From assembly GCF_013410945.1 (NCBI RefSeq), contig NZ_JACCCH010000001.1, positions 124,001 through 188,000 on the forward strand: DNA of 64,000 bases, given 5' to 3'. The position numbers were made by a program, and so were the translations under genes. This DNA comes from Leifsonia sp. AK011. Lineage in GTDB: Bacteria; Actinomycetota; Actinomycetes; Actinomycetales; Microbacteriaceae. The notes below the pieces were generated by a model. It was not told where the DNA came from and did no database searches. It saw only the letters and a program-made list of their open reading frames with translations. This document shows, piece after piece, positions 26,701-34,373 of the stretch (the stretch's first letter is position 1; each line of letters begins with the position of its first letter).

Positions 26701-29576
26701 GCCGGCGTTCCCCCGGTGATGCTGGCAGTGCAATCTGGGTCGTAGTCCGCGTAGTTCGGGAGGACGTCGATGATCTGGAGGTTGTCAACGGGCGCAGGAT
26801 CTTCGCTCGTGCCGTTGACACTCGAGAGGATCTCCCACACGATCGGGTTACCCGCGACCGCGTTGCCTGTGTTGCCGACCGTCGCCGCGCCGTCTCCGAT
26901 GCCGTCGACCGTGATGGTCTGCTTCTGCAGGGCGAGAGTGGCGCGGGAGATCGTGATGCGGTCACCGTCGCCGTGACCGTTCTCCGGGGATGGCACATAG
27001 TTCCGAGCACTCCATTGCCCGCCGTTCACCTCATCCGTTCGGACGCCACCGAAGTTCGCCAGGACGACGCCGGACGGAAGGTCTTCGCCGTCGTTAGGGC
27101 CACCGTAGAACTGCGAGCGGATGCGGATGCCGAAGTCGAGACGGTTGACGAAGCCAGCGGGCAGCAGCGTCTCTTCGCCAGTGTCCGGGTCGATGCCGGG
27201 GCGGACGCGGATCGCGTTGACCTCGTCGATTCCGCCCGGAACAGCTGTCGGGTCGGTCACCCACCCCGTTTCGGGGGCATCGTCGTCGCAGCGAACGGCG
27301 GCCTGTGCGGACCAAGAGCCGAGGTAGCGCCCGGTGGAGGCGTCGAACCCACCCGAGAGCGGATCGTCCGAATCAATGTCGAAGTGCGCAAACTCAATGA
27401 TCCATTTGGCGTTCCACGCCACCGGGTCTACGCCGTGGTGCGTATCGGGAGAAAGCCACGCCCAGATGTCGTCAGTGCCACCTGTCACAGTCTCCTCGGA
27501 TGGCACGAGCACAGCCATCGAGTTGTCGAACACATCGCACATGCGTGCATCCGTCGCCGGCGCGAACCCCGTTGATGGATAGAGGACGAAGTGGGTATCG
27601 ACGACCTGGCCAGGCTGCATCTGCCCATCGCCCGAATGTGTGTTCGTCATTCCCGGATACAGACTCCAGTCCGGTGAGTACAGCTGACTCTGGTTGAGGA
27701 AGTACTTTGCCCATCCGATTCCCGGCGGCAGCTTCTGGAAGTACGTCGGGCCGATGACGTTGTCGGACTTAGTCGGCGTGGACGTGTTCGTCCCCGAGGG
27801 GTCACAGAAGGGCATCTCTGGATCGGTGATCGCAATGCCGTCGACCGACTCGGGCTCGCACCATCCGGGCTCCCGGCCGTCGCCGAAGTTGCTCGCACCC
27901 GAGATGCCATCCGGATCGAAGTCACCGACGCGATTGAAGAGGGCGAGGCTGCCCGTCTCATTGTTGGGGTCACCGTCTGCGTTCTCGATGGAGGCGAGCG
28001 GGATGAAGACCTGCACGCGCCACGACGCGACGTAGTACGGTCCCGCCGAGAGGTCGATCTCACCGGCAGCCTTCGTCGGATAGCGCGTACCGCTGAGATC
28101 GATGTCGTCGAGTGTCATCGTGTAGTCGCTCGTGAGGTCCGAGGGATCGCTCCGCTCCATCGTGCACGTTCCCGAGTTGGGAACCGTGTATTCGAGAGGG
28201 AAATCACCGAATGGCCCGCTCATGCCACCGACGGTGCCGTACCAACCGTTGTGGCTGGGGTAACACTGAGTGATCGCGTACTCGAAGCCGGGATAGGGGT
28301 TCACGCCGTCGCCGAGGAGAGCGAAGACATCCTCGGTCATCGTGACGGGTTGCTCGAAGGCCTCCACGCCCACGCGCTTGTTCGTCTTGATCTGGATGAC
28401 CGCGTACGTGTAGTAGCCGGGCTCCTGTCCGCGTCCGATGTCTCCGTACCCTTCGTCCTGGTTGAAGAAACCCTTCTTCTCGATCTCATACGCGGGGGCA
28501 GCGGTGATGTCGATGGGGCCGTATGGGTACTCCACCGTGGGAACGGCGGTCGGGACATCCGTCGCCTCGGGGTCAACCGCGTAAGCGCGGGCGATCGTGT
28601 CGAACGATGATCCGTTGGGCGACTCGGCCGAGATCTTGACGACTGGTTGGATGGTGACGGCGTCACCGGTCTGGGTCCACTCGCCCAGGTTGCAGCGCAG
28701 GGTCACCGAGGTCGTACCCGCCGGCGCTGGCTGTCCTTCGGGAATGACGGTGCCGTCCTGATCGACGATGGCGCTGGCCGGGGATGCACCGCCGCCGCCC
28801 GCTGGCTTGCAGCGCGCGGGGATCCGCACGAAGTTGGCAAGGGCTCCATCATGGAGCTCGATGGTCTGCTCGAGGATGACCGCCTCGAGGGACTGGGCAA
28901 GGTCGTCGAGGCTGGAACCTGCGACGGCCCAGGTGAAAGTGACAAGGTCCGCCGAGCGCACGACGTTGTCGTCGATCGCACAGTCGTTTCCTGCCTGAGG
29001 ACAGACCGAGTCGAAGGGCGTCGTGCCCGTGTATACGGCCGGGCCACCGAGCGCGGAGTCGCTCGGGAGGGTGAGGTCGAGGTACCAGTCGGGACGAACG
29101 AGCGTGTTCACCACGGTCGTGCTGCCGGCGGCGAGAGTGAGCGGCGCGGAGAGTCCGACCTGCTCGTCGACCGTGCGCGGGGTCTGGTTGGCGCCCGCGG
29201 CATCCGTGATCGAGTAGCGCGCGTCCGAGACCTCCGCCCTGACCTGCACGACGCCGTCAGGACAGATGGGGCCTAGGTCGATGTCCGCGAAGGACCAGGC
29301 GCCCGTGGCATCCGAGGTCGTCGACAGGATGCTCGTGCCGGTGGCCACGCAGACCACGTCGACCTGCACGCCCCCATGGCCTGCCTCCACTGTGCCGTCC
29401 GCGGTGGACGCGTCGATGGAGCCGTTCGCGTTGGTATCGAGCGTCACCGTTCCGGAGAGGCTCGTGATCACCGGATCGGCGGAGGCCATCGTCGGGACGG
29501 CCGTGACCAGAGCCAGGGCGGCGATCACCGCCACGACGGTGCGGACACGGGCGCGGAGGGTCAGCGTTTCGGGCAT
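23793..29576 (-). CDS. giant secreted surface protein 2, LGSTG-type anchor, paralog of surface protein 1
   Basis: About 1927 residues from ATG 29576. This start is chosen because MPETLTLRARVRTVVAVIAAL begins a proper signal peptide (ending TMASA) and a TTGGAG ribosome site lies about 6 nt upstream. The ectodomain holds SdrD-B-like units (LSGTVTLDTNANGSIDAS; LIFEDRDGDGLYTAERD), a long DUF11-like body, and three C-terminal DUF5979-like repeats. The repeats are near-copies of those in surface protein 1 (LVINKVITGPG; LEFEVLVTCQV; ITATNTFDVAE). It ends LGSTG (residues 1887-1891), one hydrophobic helix and RRR. Expected to span or anchor to the envelope as an adhesin or exoshell component. Confidence 0.85.
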   Translation of the reverse strand: MPETLTLRARVRTVVAVIAALALVTAVPTMASADPVITSLSGTVTLDTNANGSIDASTADGTVEAGHGGVQVDVVCVATGTSILSTTSDATGAWSFADIDLGPICPDGVVQVRAEVSDARYSITDAAGANQTPRTVDEQVGLSAPLTLAAGSTTVVNTLVRPDWYLDLTLPSDSALGGPAVYTGTTPFDSVCPQAGNDCAIDDNVVRSADLVTFTWAVAGSSLDDLAQSLEAVILEQTIELHDGALANFVRIPARCKPAGGGGASPASAIVDQDGTVIPEGQPAPAGTTSVTLRCNLGEWTQTGDAVTIQPVVKISAESPNGSSFDTIARAYAVDPEATDVPTAVPTVEYPYGPIDITAAPAYEIEKKGFFNQDEGYGDIGRGQEPGYYTYAVIQIKTNKRVGVEAFEQPVTMTEDVFALLGDGVNPYPGFEYAITQCYPSHNGWYGTVGGMSGPFGDFPLEYTVPNSGTCTMERSDPSDLTSDYTMTLDDIDLSGTRYPTKAAGEIDLSAGPYYVASWRVQVFIPLASIENADGDPNNETGSLALFNRVGDFDPDGISGASNFGDGREPGWCEPESVDGIAITDPEMPFCDPSGTNTSTPTKSDNVIGPTYFQKLPPGIGWAKYFLNQSQLYSPDWSLYPGMTNTHSGDGQMQPGQVVDTHFVLYPSTGFAPATDARMCDVFDNSMAVLVPSEETVTGGTDDIWAWLSPDTHHGVDPVAWNAKWIIEFAHFDIDSDDPLSGGFDASTGRYLGSWSAQAAVRCDDDAPETGWVTDPTAVPGGIDEVNAIRVRPGIDPDTGEETLLPAGFVNRLDFGIRIRSQFYGGPNDGEDLPSGVVLANFGGVRTDEVNGGQWSARNYVPSPENGHGDGDRITISRATLALQKQTITVDGIGDGAATVGNTGNAVAGNPIVWEILSSVNGTSEDPAPVDNLQIIDVLPNYADYDPDCTASITGGTPADIVQYDTPSPGQTTLTWNLGEWLPNTPVPNRRICTVSDPLAPQGTALVNSAQIQYEGSPTRPSDLHTVTLEQTGELKLRKTVDAPLDVLNDDQRYTMSLQNFSQTLTVGAPTFIEVFPFNGDATPLGGVNRSPASNFEGELELMEAPTVENMAGGAYSGTFYYSIQDPATIHQDLNEDAQNTWLTESELLGDFSNVTAIKFVGDADLTPVTSQATSGLTIRFGLQAGDTGNPFSDDANAAGDLYSDRFTAFTESFQSAEGDYQILASNRVTVRTVSHSVGDLIFEDRDGDGLYTAERDRLVPDGVTVNLYYEGMDGDVLVGTTTTVDGTYLFTELPPGDYHVELPASLFGAGGLLDGYSITTAPAAGAGETAVDENDDESHDAIGGPGGSVISNTFTLSASVNEQTSAVSGDEPTGENIHDIVDPTTTDPFSNLSIDLALQQTPGIDIEKEVCTIADNSCDPEAALGEGGWSVDGVDGVGPTTETTARPYASAVLWRIIVTNTGEQYLEGVAVTDLVTPECAATETDVPAFADFEPGASKSYTCETASITANITPNTAAVSGVPQGGGATLTDEDTANATTAGSLVINKVITGPGLEEFGSGPFTFDVVCTLDSVEVYNDSLTLTPEGGATTVTSDPISGLPLGSSCTVTETDAAGADATPAPVTVEIVDNDQQNTVIAEITNAFSVGYLELSKVLEGTAADEEYVTSLEFEVLVTCQVPTVTETEESVLGTVFSGTVIIRGGETVAIEDAEGNPVALPIGTHCFAEETQDGGATEVAIDYDSYENAAIVTSSETEQELSITATNTFDVAEIVVKKVVFGNGPAGPYSFELECTIDGGEPYPLDPDDAAFTLSHGETRTITVLDGVECAVTETDVPVDAAVLLNDTDDTTAGGELDGVVVADATDESLIVVTNRFPVLSDQAPQHGLLGSTGFGANPATTIGGLGLLLSGLLVYLVARRRGETGGRRN

Positions 29577-29798
29577 GTGGGACTCCAAGGTTGTTCCCCA
29601 ATCGCGGATACTCGGGTTGCGGCGCCCGATGTGCACATCAGTTCGCGGGAACGTCAGTTGGCGGCCAGTGTGAAGGACCGTCACGTCGGCATCAAGCGAC
29701 TCCGTGCACGATGCAGGTCAAACGGGGTACACGGCACCCTCGTGCGGGGGCCAGATTTGTGACACGTGACCGCCCTGTCACCCTTGCAGTGCTACAGG

Positions 29799-29890
29799 AC
29801 ACTTCCGGGGGATCACCAGCAAATCCGCGGGGGATCAGTGCTTTAAACGCTCCATGCGTGGCACCCCTGAGGAGGCCAACACTTCCGGGG
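29799..29890. promoter_or_regulatory. repeated ACACTTCCGGGG boxes upstream of surface protein 2
   Basis: The 12-mer ACACTTCCGGGG occurs at 29799-29810 and 29879-29890, exactly 80 bp apart. A related TCCGCGGGGGATCA lies between them, partner of TCCGGGGGATCA in the first box. They lie 223-314 nt upstream of surface protein 2 and just after the LuxR-type gene. CGGGGTGAA in the second box recurs upstream of surface protein 3. The gene-free stretch 29577-29908 shows nothing else I can name. Confidence 0.45.
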
Positions 29891-29908
29891 TGAATGTGAG
29901 GGTGAAGA

Positions 29909-32341
29909 TTAGACAGCGTGGCCGTTTGTACCCCTGGTCCAGTCCATCAGGCCCGCCTTGGTGGCCTTGATCAGAGCGGTTTCCCTTCCATCCGCGCCCA
30001 GAGCCCGGTAGACGGAGCGCAGGTGGGTCTTGACGGTGTTGCGGGAGAGCGAGAGCCTCTCCGCGATCGCGGAGAGGGAGGATTCCTCCGCGAGCACCCC
30101 CAAGACGCGTCGCTGTGCCGCGCTGAGGACGGGCCTCTCACGCAGCTCAAGCGCGGGAGTTGTGCCTGGCGGCACCATGGCGGAGAAGACTCGCTCCGCA
30201 CCGGGCAACTCTCGCGATACGAGTTCAATGCTCGACCGGGTGATGAAGGCGACCGGCAGGGTCGTACCACTCGTGTCGTTGAGCGAGGAGAGTCGCCGGA
30301 GTGCCGCCTGTGCCGTTGCCGTATCGCCGATGCCGAGGGCCGCGATGACCAGCATGCCGTGAGCGGCGGCCAGGAACCGCTCTGTCATGTCCGGCGATCG
30401 TTGCGTGAGTACGGGTGCGAGCAGCACGAATGCCGATGCCAGATCCCCGCTGAGCATATGCTCTCCGGCCGTGATCATGCGGGGTGACAGTGACGACCCG
30501 GACAGGTCGACTGAGTCCGCGGATCGTGCTCGTCCCAGACGAACGAGGCACGCGACGCGGACCCAGTCCACCCAGTCGCGGAGGAACGGCGCGGCCTTGT
30601 CATCCTGCGAGACCGCCGTCACCATGGCCAGCGCAAGCTCGGGCTGCCCGTGAGTCAACTCGATGATGGACTCGACGAAATCGATGAGCGTGGCGAGATC
30701 CCTCGTGACTCGCTCGCGCGCGTCGGTCACGGAGCGACGCGCCTGATCTGCCCGCCCCCGATCGGCACCCAACACCGCGCGACCGAGTGCGACCCAGCTG
30801 CCCACCGTGGAACGAGCGAGCCTCGGCTCGATGAGCAGACGATCCACCTCGTCCAGGATCCGCTCGGCGCCGATTCGATTGCCGCAGAGGGCCTCGACGG
30901 CGACACCGATCGCCCGCCCGGTAAACCACCCTGACGAGCCGCGTGGCGCGAGAGCCGACGCGTCAGAAAGGAGCGCACGCGCCCGGTCGAGCTGACCGAC
31001 ATAGAGAAAGGCGAGAGCGAACTCCGCCATCATTCCGCCCACGACGCTCGTTCGCGGCGGCAAGAGACGCTCGGGCCCGAGGATGCTCATCCCCTCGTCC
31101 GCTGCGACAGCCGCCAGCTCGTACATCCCGAGTCCGCGAAGCGCCCTCGCTCGGAGGAACACATCCCACGAGCGTTCGGCCGCTCCACCAGCGACAGCCC
31201 GAAACGCGCGCACACCCTCGGCGCCCGGCAAGGTCGTGAGGGCGGCGCGCCACCACGTCTCCCCGCGCCGATGATCTCCGAGTTCCGTCGCGCACTCCGC
31301 CATGAGCGCACACAGCGTCGCACTGCGCCCGAAGATGGCGCGATCCGCGCGCTCGAGGAGACTCACCGTCTGCGCCGGCTTCAGCGCCACGATCTCGCGC
31401 CAGTACTCGCGGGCAGTGAGCGCTGCACGGTCGGGCTGGGCCGCGTCGATCCAATGGCCGAGCGCGTCGACCGCATGCTCTGCATCGACCAGTTCCGCGG
31501 CGACACTCGCGTGCGCGAACCGGAACGGCAGCGGCGACGCGTTTCGGAACTCCTCGGACAGCACGGCGCGCCAACTGGGGGCGAAGGCGAACTCGCCGTC
31601 GGCCAAGACTCCGAGGCCGAGACGCGCGAGCTCCGCGAGCAGAGCCCGATGATCGGACGGTGAGAAGCCGGGAAGGGGTGAGCCCTCGGGGATCCTCTCG
31701 GGCACAGCCATGTGCTGGATCGCGCTGACGACCAACGGATCGATACCCTCGAGGGCCTCGGCCAGTACCGAGGATGCCGCGGCTCGCGCGGCGGGAGCGA
31801 GGCTCATCCCCTCCTCCTCGACGAGGGCCGCTGCAGCGATGCATACGAGGGGAAGTCGCAAGATGTCGAGTTCCGCGGGAGCAGGCCGCACCCCGAGCAT
31901 CTCCTTCACTTCGTCATCGTCGAACGCGAGGTCGGAGGGACCAAGGCGAACGATGTCGTGGCGAACGCGGACGAGACGGTTGCCGAGCGCGCCGACCGAA
32001 CGACCCGCGACGATCACACGGAGCTCGGGATACCGCTCGACAAGGGACAGGACCGTCTCGGCGGCGCCCTCGGGAGCTCGCTCGAACTGGTCGATGGCAC
32101 CGACGCGCACCGTCGGATCCGACTCGATCGCGGCGAGGAAGAACTCCCACGCTCCGGGAGCGCCGGCATCCTCCACGAAGACCGAGTCGGGGATCGTGCT
32201 GATCCACTCGCGCAGGGCCGTCGTTTTACCACTGCCGCGGCATCCTTCAAGGACTCCGATAGCAGTCACGCTCGAGAGCCCTGCGTTCAGCCTCGAACGA
32301 ACCACATGTCTTTTGAGCTGGCGAAGTCGCAAGGCGCGCAC
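29909..32341 (-). CDS. MalT/LAL-type LuxR family transcriptional regulator with P-loop ATPase
   Basis: 810 residues. Walker A GCRGSGKTT (residues 33-41) opens a STAND-type ATPase (IVAGRSV, ADEF-like strands). A long alpha-helical, TPR-like middle section rich in A-R-A-L-L pairs follows. The C-terminal LuxR HTH is LSAAQRRVLGVLAEE, LSAIAERLSLSRNTVKTHLRSVYRALG. LAL/MalT proteins are ligand- and ATP-dependent activators. It lies directly upstream of and in line with surface protein 2, so that gene is the obvious candidate target, possibly through the ACACTTCCGGGG boxes (inference). The GTG at 32341 gives a start 32 residues before the P-loop. Confidence 0.85.
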   Translation of the reverse strand: MRALRLRQLKRHVVRSRLNAGLSSVTAIGVLEGCRGSGKTTALREWISTIPDSVFVEDAGAPGAWEFFLAAIESDPTVRVGAIDQFERAPEGAAETVLSLVERYPELRVIVAGRSVGALGNRLVRVRHDIVRLGPSDLAFDDDEVKEMLGVRPAPAELDILRLPLVCIAAAALVEEEGMSLAPAARAAASSVLAEALEGIDPLVVSAIQHMAVPERIPEGSPLPGFSPSDHRALLAELARLGLGVLADGEFAFAPSWRAVLSEEFRNASPLPFRFAHASVAAELVDAEHAVDALGHWIDAAQPDRAALTAREYWREIVALKPAQTVSLLERADRAIFGRSATLCALMAECATELGDHRRGETWWRAALTTLPGAEGVRAFRAVAGGAAERSWDVFLRARALRGLGMYELAAVAADEGMSILGPERLLPPRTSVVGGMMAEFALAFLYVGQLDRARALLSDASALAPRGSSGWFTGRAIGVAVEALCGNRIGAERILDEVDRLLIEPRLARSTVGSWVALGRAVLGADRGRADQARRSVTDARERVTRDLATLIDFVESIIELTHGQPELALAMVTAVSQDDKAAPFLRDWVDWVRVACLVRLGRARSADSVDLSGSSLSPRMITAGEHMLSGDLASAFVLLAPVLTQRSPDMTERFLAAAHGMLVIAALGIGDTATAQAALRRLSSLNDTSGTTLPVAFITRSSIELVSRELPGAERVFSAMVPPGTTPALELRERPVLSAAQRRVLGVLAEESSLSAIAERLSLSRNTVKTHLRSVYRALGADGRETALIKATKAGLMDWTRGTNGHAV

Positions 32342-32484
32342 CCCCGTGCGAATCTCAGTGCGGAATTCGACTGCGGTGCCCCAACACCATCTACCCCGTC
32401 ATCGTAACCCACTGTCCCGGTTTCTCTGAGGGATTTTCGGGCCTGCTCAACGCGGTTGGTATGACCGCGTCGTAGAGTGGGGTG

Positions 32485-32931
32485 GTGAGCGACAGAGCTG
32501 CATCCATCGCCGCCTGGGAGGCACTGTTCCGGGCTCAGGTTTCTGTGTTGCGCCAGTTGAATGCCGAGTTCCCCACCGACGAGATCTCGTTCACCGAGTA
32601 CGACGTGCTGTTCAACCTCAGTCGACAACCGGACCGCCAACTGCGCATCCGTGACCTCAACAAACACCTCCTGCTGTCACAGCCGAGCGTGAGCCGCCTC
32701 GTCGATCGACTTGCGTCGAAGGGCTACGTCAGCAAGGAATCCGACCCCGGCGACGGTCGCGGCACGGTCGCGCGACTCACCGACTCAGGCTTCGAACTGT
32801 TCCGACGCGTGGCGGTTCAGCATGCGGACTCCATCCAGCGTCGCGTGGGTTCAGCACTCAGCGTCGACGAGCTCCACACGCTGACGAAGATCTGCGACAA
32901 GCTCCGCCTCGAGACCCAACCGCACGAATGA
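32485..32931 (+). CDS. MarR-family transcriptional regulator
   Basis: 148 residues. Winged helix: EISFTEYDVLFNLSRQPDRQLRIRD split around the first helix, recognition helix LSQPSVSRLVDRLASKGYV, and wing KESDPGDGRGTVARLTDSG. Ligand-responsive dimeric repressors of this class often control the gene they precede. Here the photolyase overlaps it by ATGA, suggesting one transcript. GTG 32482 is an alternative. 32485 is preferred because TAGAGT (32472-32477) then lies 7 nt upstream, a leaderless layout. Confidence 0.88.
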   Translation: MSDRAASIAAWEALFRAQVSVLRQLNAEFPTDEISFTEYDVLFNLSRQPDRQLRIRDLNKHLLLSQPSVSRLVDRLASKGYVSKESDPGDGRGTVARLTDSGFELFRRVAVQHADSIQRRVGSALSVDELHTLTKICDKLRLETQPHE

Positions 32932-34265
32932 CCCGGCCGGTTATCGCGTGGCTGCGGGACGACCTGCGCCTCGCCGACAATCCGGCGCTGACTGCGGCGA
33001 TCGATCACGGGGGACCCGTCATTGTCGTCTACGTGCTCGATGAGGAGAGCCCGGAGGTTCGCCCCCTCGGGTCGGCGAGCCACTGGTGGCTGCATCATTC
33101 GCTCGAGCGGTTCTCGGAGCGTCTCGACGGGGCGCTGGTGCTGCGCCGTGGCCCGGCAGAAGACCGGATCTCCGAGCTCGTGGAGGAAACGGATGCCGCG
33201 GCCGTCTACTGGAACCGCCGCTACTCGGGTGCCCGCGAGATCGACGCCCGCCTGAAGTCACGCCTGCGCGACGCCGGGCGAGAAGTGACGAGCCTCCACG
33301 CGAACCTGCTGCACGAACCGTGGACGATCACGAACGGCGAGGGAGGCCAGTACCGCGTCTTCACACCGTTCTGGAGGGCGTGCCTGGAGCGCGAAGTACG
33401 GGAGCCACTGCCCGCCGCGGACCCCGCGGCGCTCACGGGAGGCTCCGGCATCCGTTCCGATTCGCTCGAGAGCTGGGGCCTGCTGCCGACCCGGCCCGAC
33501 TGGGCTGGGGGCCTGCGCGAGACGTGGACACCCGGAGAAGCGGGAGCGACCGAACGGCTCGAGGCATTCCTCTCGGAGGGCCTTGCGCAGTATGACCGCC
33601 GCGACGAGCCCGCGGTGCCCGCAACCAGTCGACTGAGCCCGCATCTGCGCTTCGGCGAGATCAGTCCGTTCCAGCTCTGGCATCGGGTTCGCGGGGTTGA
33701 GAGTACGTCCGCGCACTTCCTCCGCGAGGTGGGGTGGCGCGAGTTCAGTTGGAACCTGCTCTACCACCAGCCCGACATTGCGACCGTCAACGTGCGGAGA
33801 GACTTCGACGCGTTCGGCTGGTCAGAGCCGGATGCCGCGACGCTTGAGTCCTGGCAGAAGGGGCTGACGGGCATCGCTCTCGTCGACGCCGGCATGCGCG
33901 AACTCTGGCACACGGGCTACATGCACAACCGCGTCCGAATGGTCGTGGCGAGCTTCCTCGCGAAGAACCTGCTCATCGACTGGCGCATCGGCGAACAGTG
34001 GTTCTGGGACACGCTCGTGGATGCCGATGAAGCCAACAATCCGGCGAGCTGGCAGTGGGTGGCGGGCTCCGGACTCGACGCGGCGCCCTACTTCCGGGTG
34101 TTCAACCCGGAGCTGCAGGCCGCCAAGTTCGACCCGGACGCCGAGTACATCTGCCGCTGGGTGCCAGAGTACGGAACGCCCGGCTACCCCGACCCGATCG
34201 TTGACCTGCAGCAGAGCCGCAAGGATGCACTCGCCGCCTACGAGGCGGTCAAGGCCGCGCGTTAG
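32928..34265 (+). CDS. phrB: cryptochrome/photolyase family, probable CPD photolyase
   Basis: 445 residues. The N-terminal alpha/beta antenna domain begins VIAWLRDDLRLADNPAL. The FAD-binding helical domain shows LREVGWREFSWNLLYHQP, GIALVDAGMRELWHTGYMHN, RVRMVVASFLAKNLLIDWR and DADEANNPASWQWVAGSG. Trp residues at the expected electron-transfer positions are present in these blocks. It uses blue light to split cyclobutane pyrimidine dimers. Co-transcribed with the MarR gene (ATGA overlap), which suggests regulated rather than constitutive expression. Confidence 0.93.
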   Translation: MTRPVIAWLRDDLRLADNPALTAAIDHGGPVIVVYVLDEESPEVRPLGSASHWWLHHSLERFSERLDGALVLRRGPAEDRISELVEETDAAAVYWNRRYSGAREIDARLKSRLRDAGREVTSLHANLLHEPWTITNGEGGQYRVFTPFWRACLEREVREPLPAADPAALTGGSGIRSDSLESWGLLPTRPDWAGGLRETWTPGEAGATERLEAFLSEGLAQYDRRDEPAVPATSRLSPHLRFGEISPFQLWHRVRGVESTSAHFLREVGWREFSWNLLYHQPDIATVNVRRDFDAFGWSEPDAATLESWQKGLTGIALVDAGMRELWHTGYMHNRVRMVVASFLAKNLLIDWRIGEQWFWDTLVDADEANNPASWQWVAGSGLDAAPYFRVFNPELQAAKFDPDAEYICRWVPEYGTPGYPDPIVDLQQSRKDALAAYEAVKAAR

Positions 34266-34292
34266 AGCTGACCGTCGCTGAGCGACGTCTCG

Positions 34293-34355
34293 CGCGCGGA
34301 GGTTTGTGCACCGCGCGGTTATTCACTCATCGCGCCAGCCGCAAACCTCCGCGCG
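34293..34355. terminator. long-arm inverted repeat between photolyase and surface protein 3
   Basis: CGCGCGGAGGTTTG (34293-34306) and CAAACCTCCGCGCG (34342-34355) form a perfect 14-bp stem around a 35-nt loop. CCGTCG-TCCC-CGACGG (34358-34373) abuts the stop of the convergent surface protein gene. Together they probably end both transcripts. Confidence 0.7.
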
Positions 34356-34373
34356 GCCCGTCGTCCCCGACGG

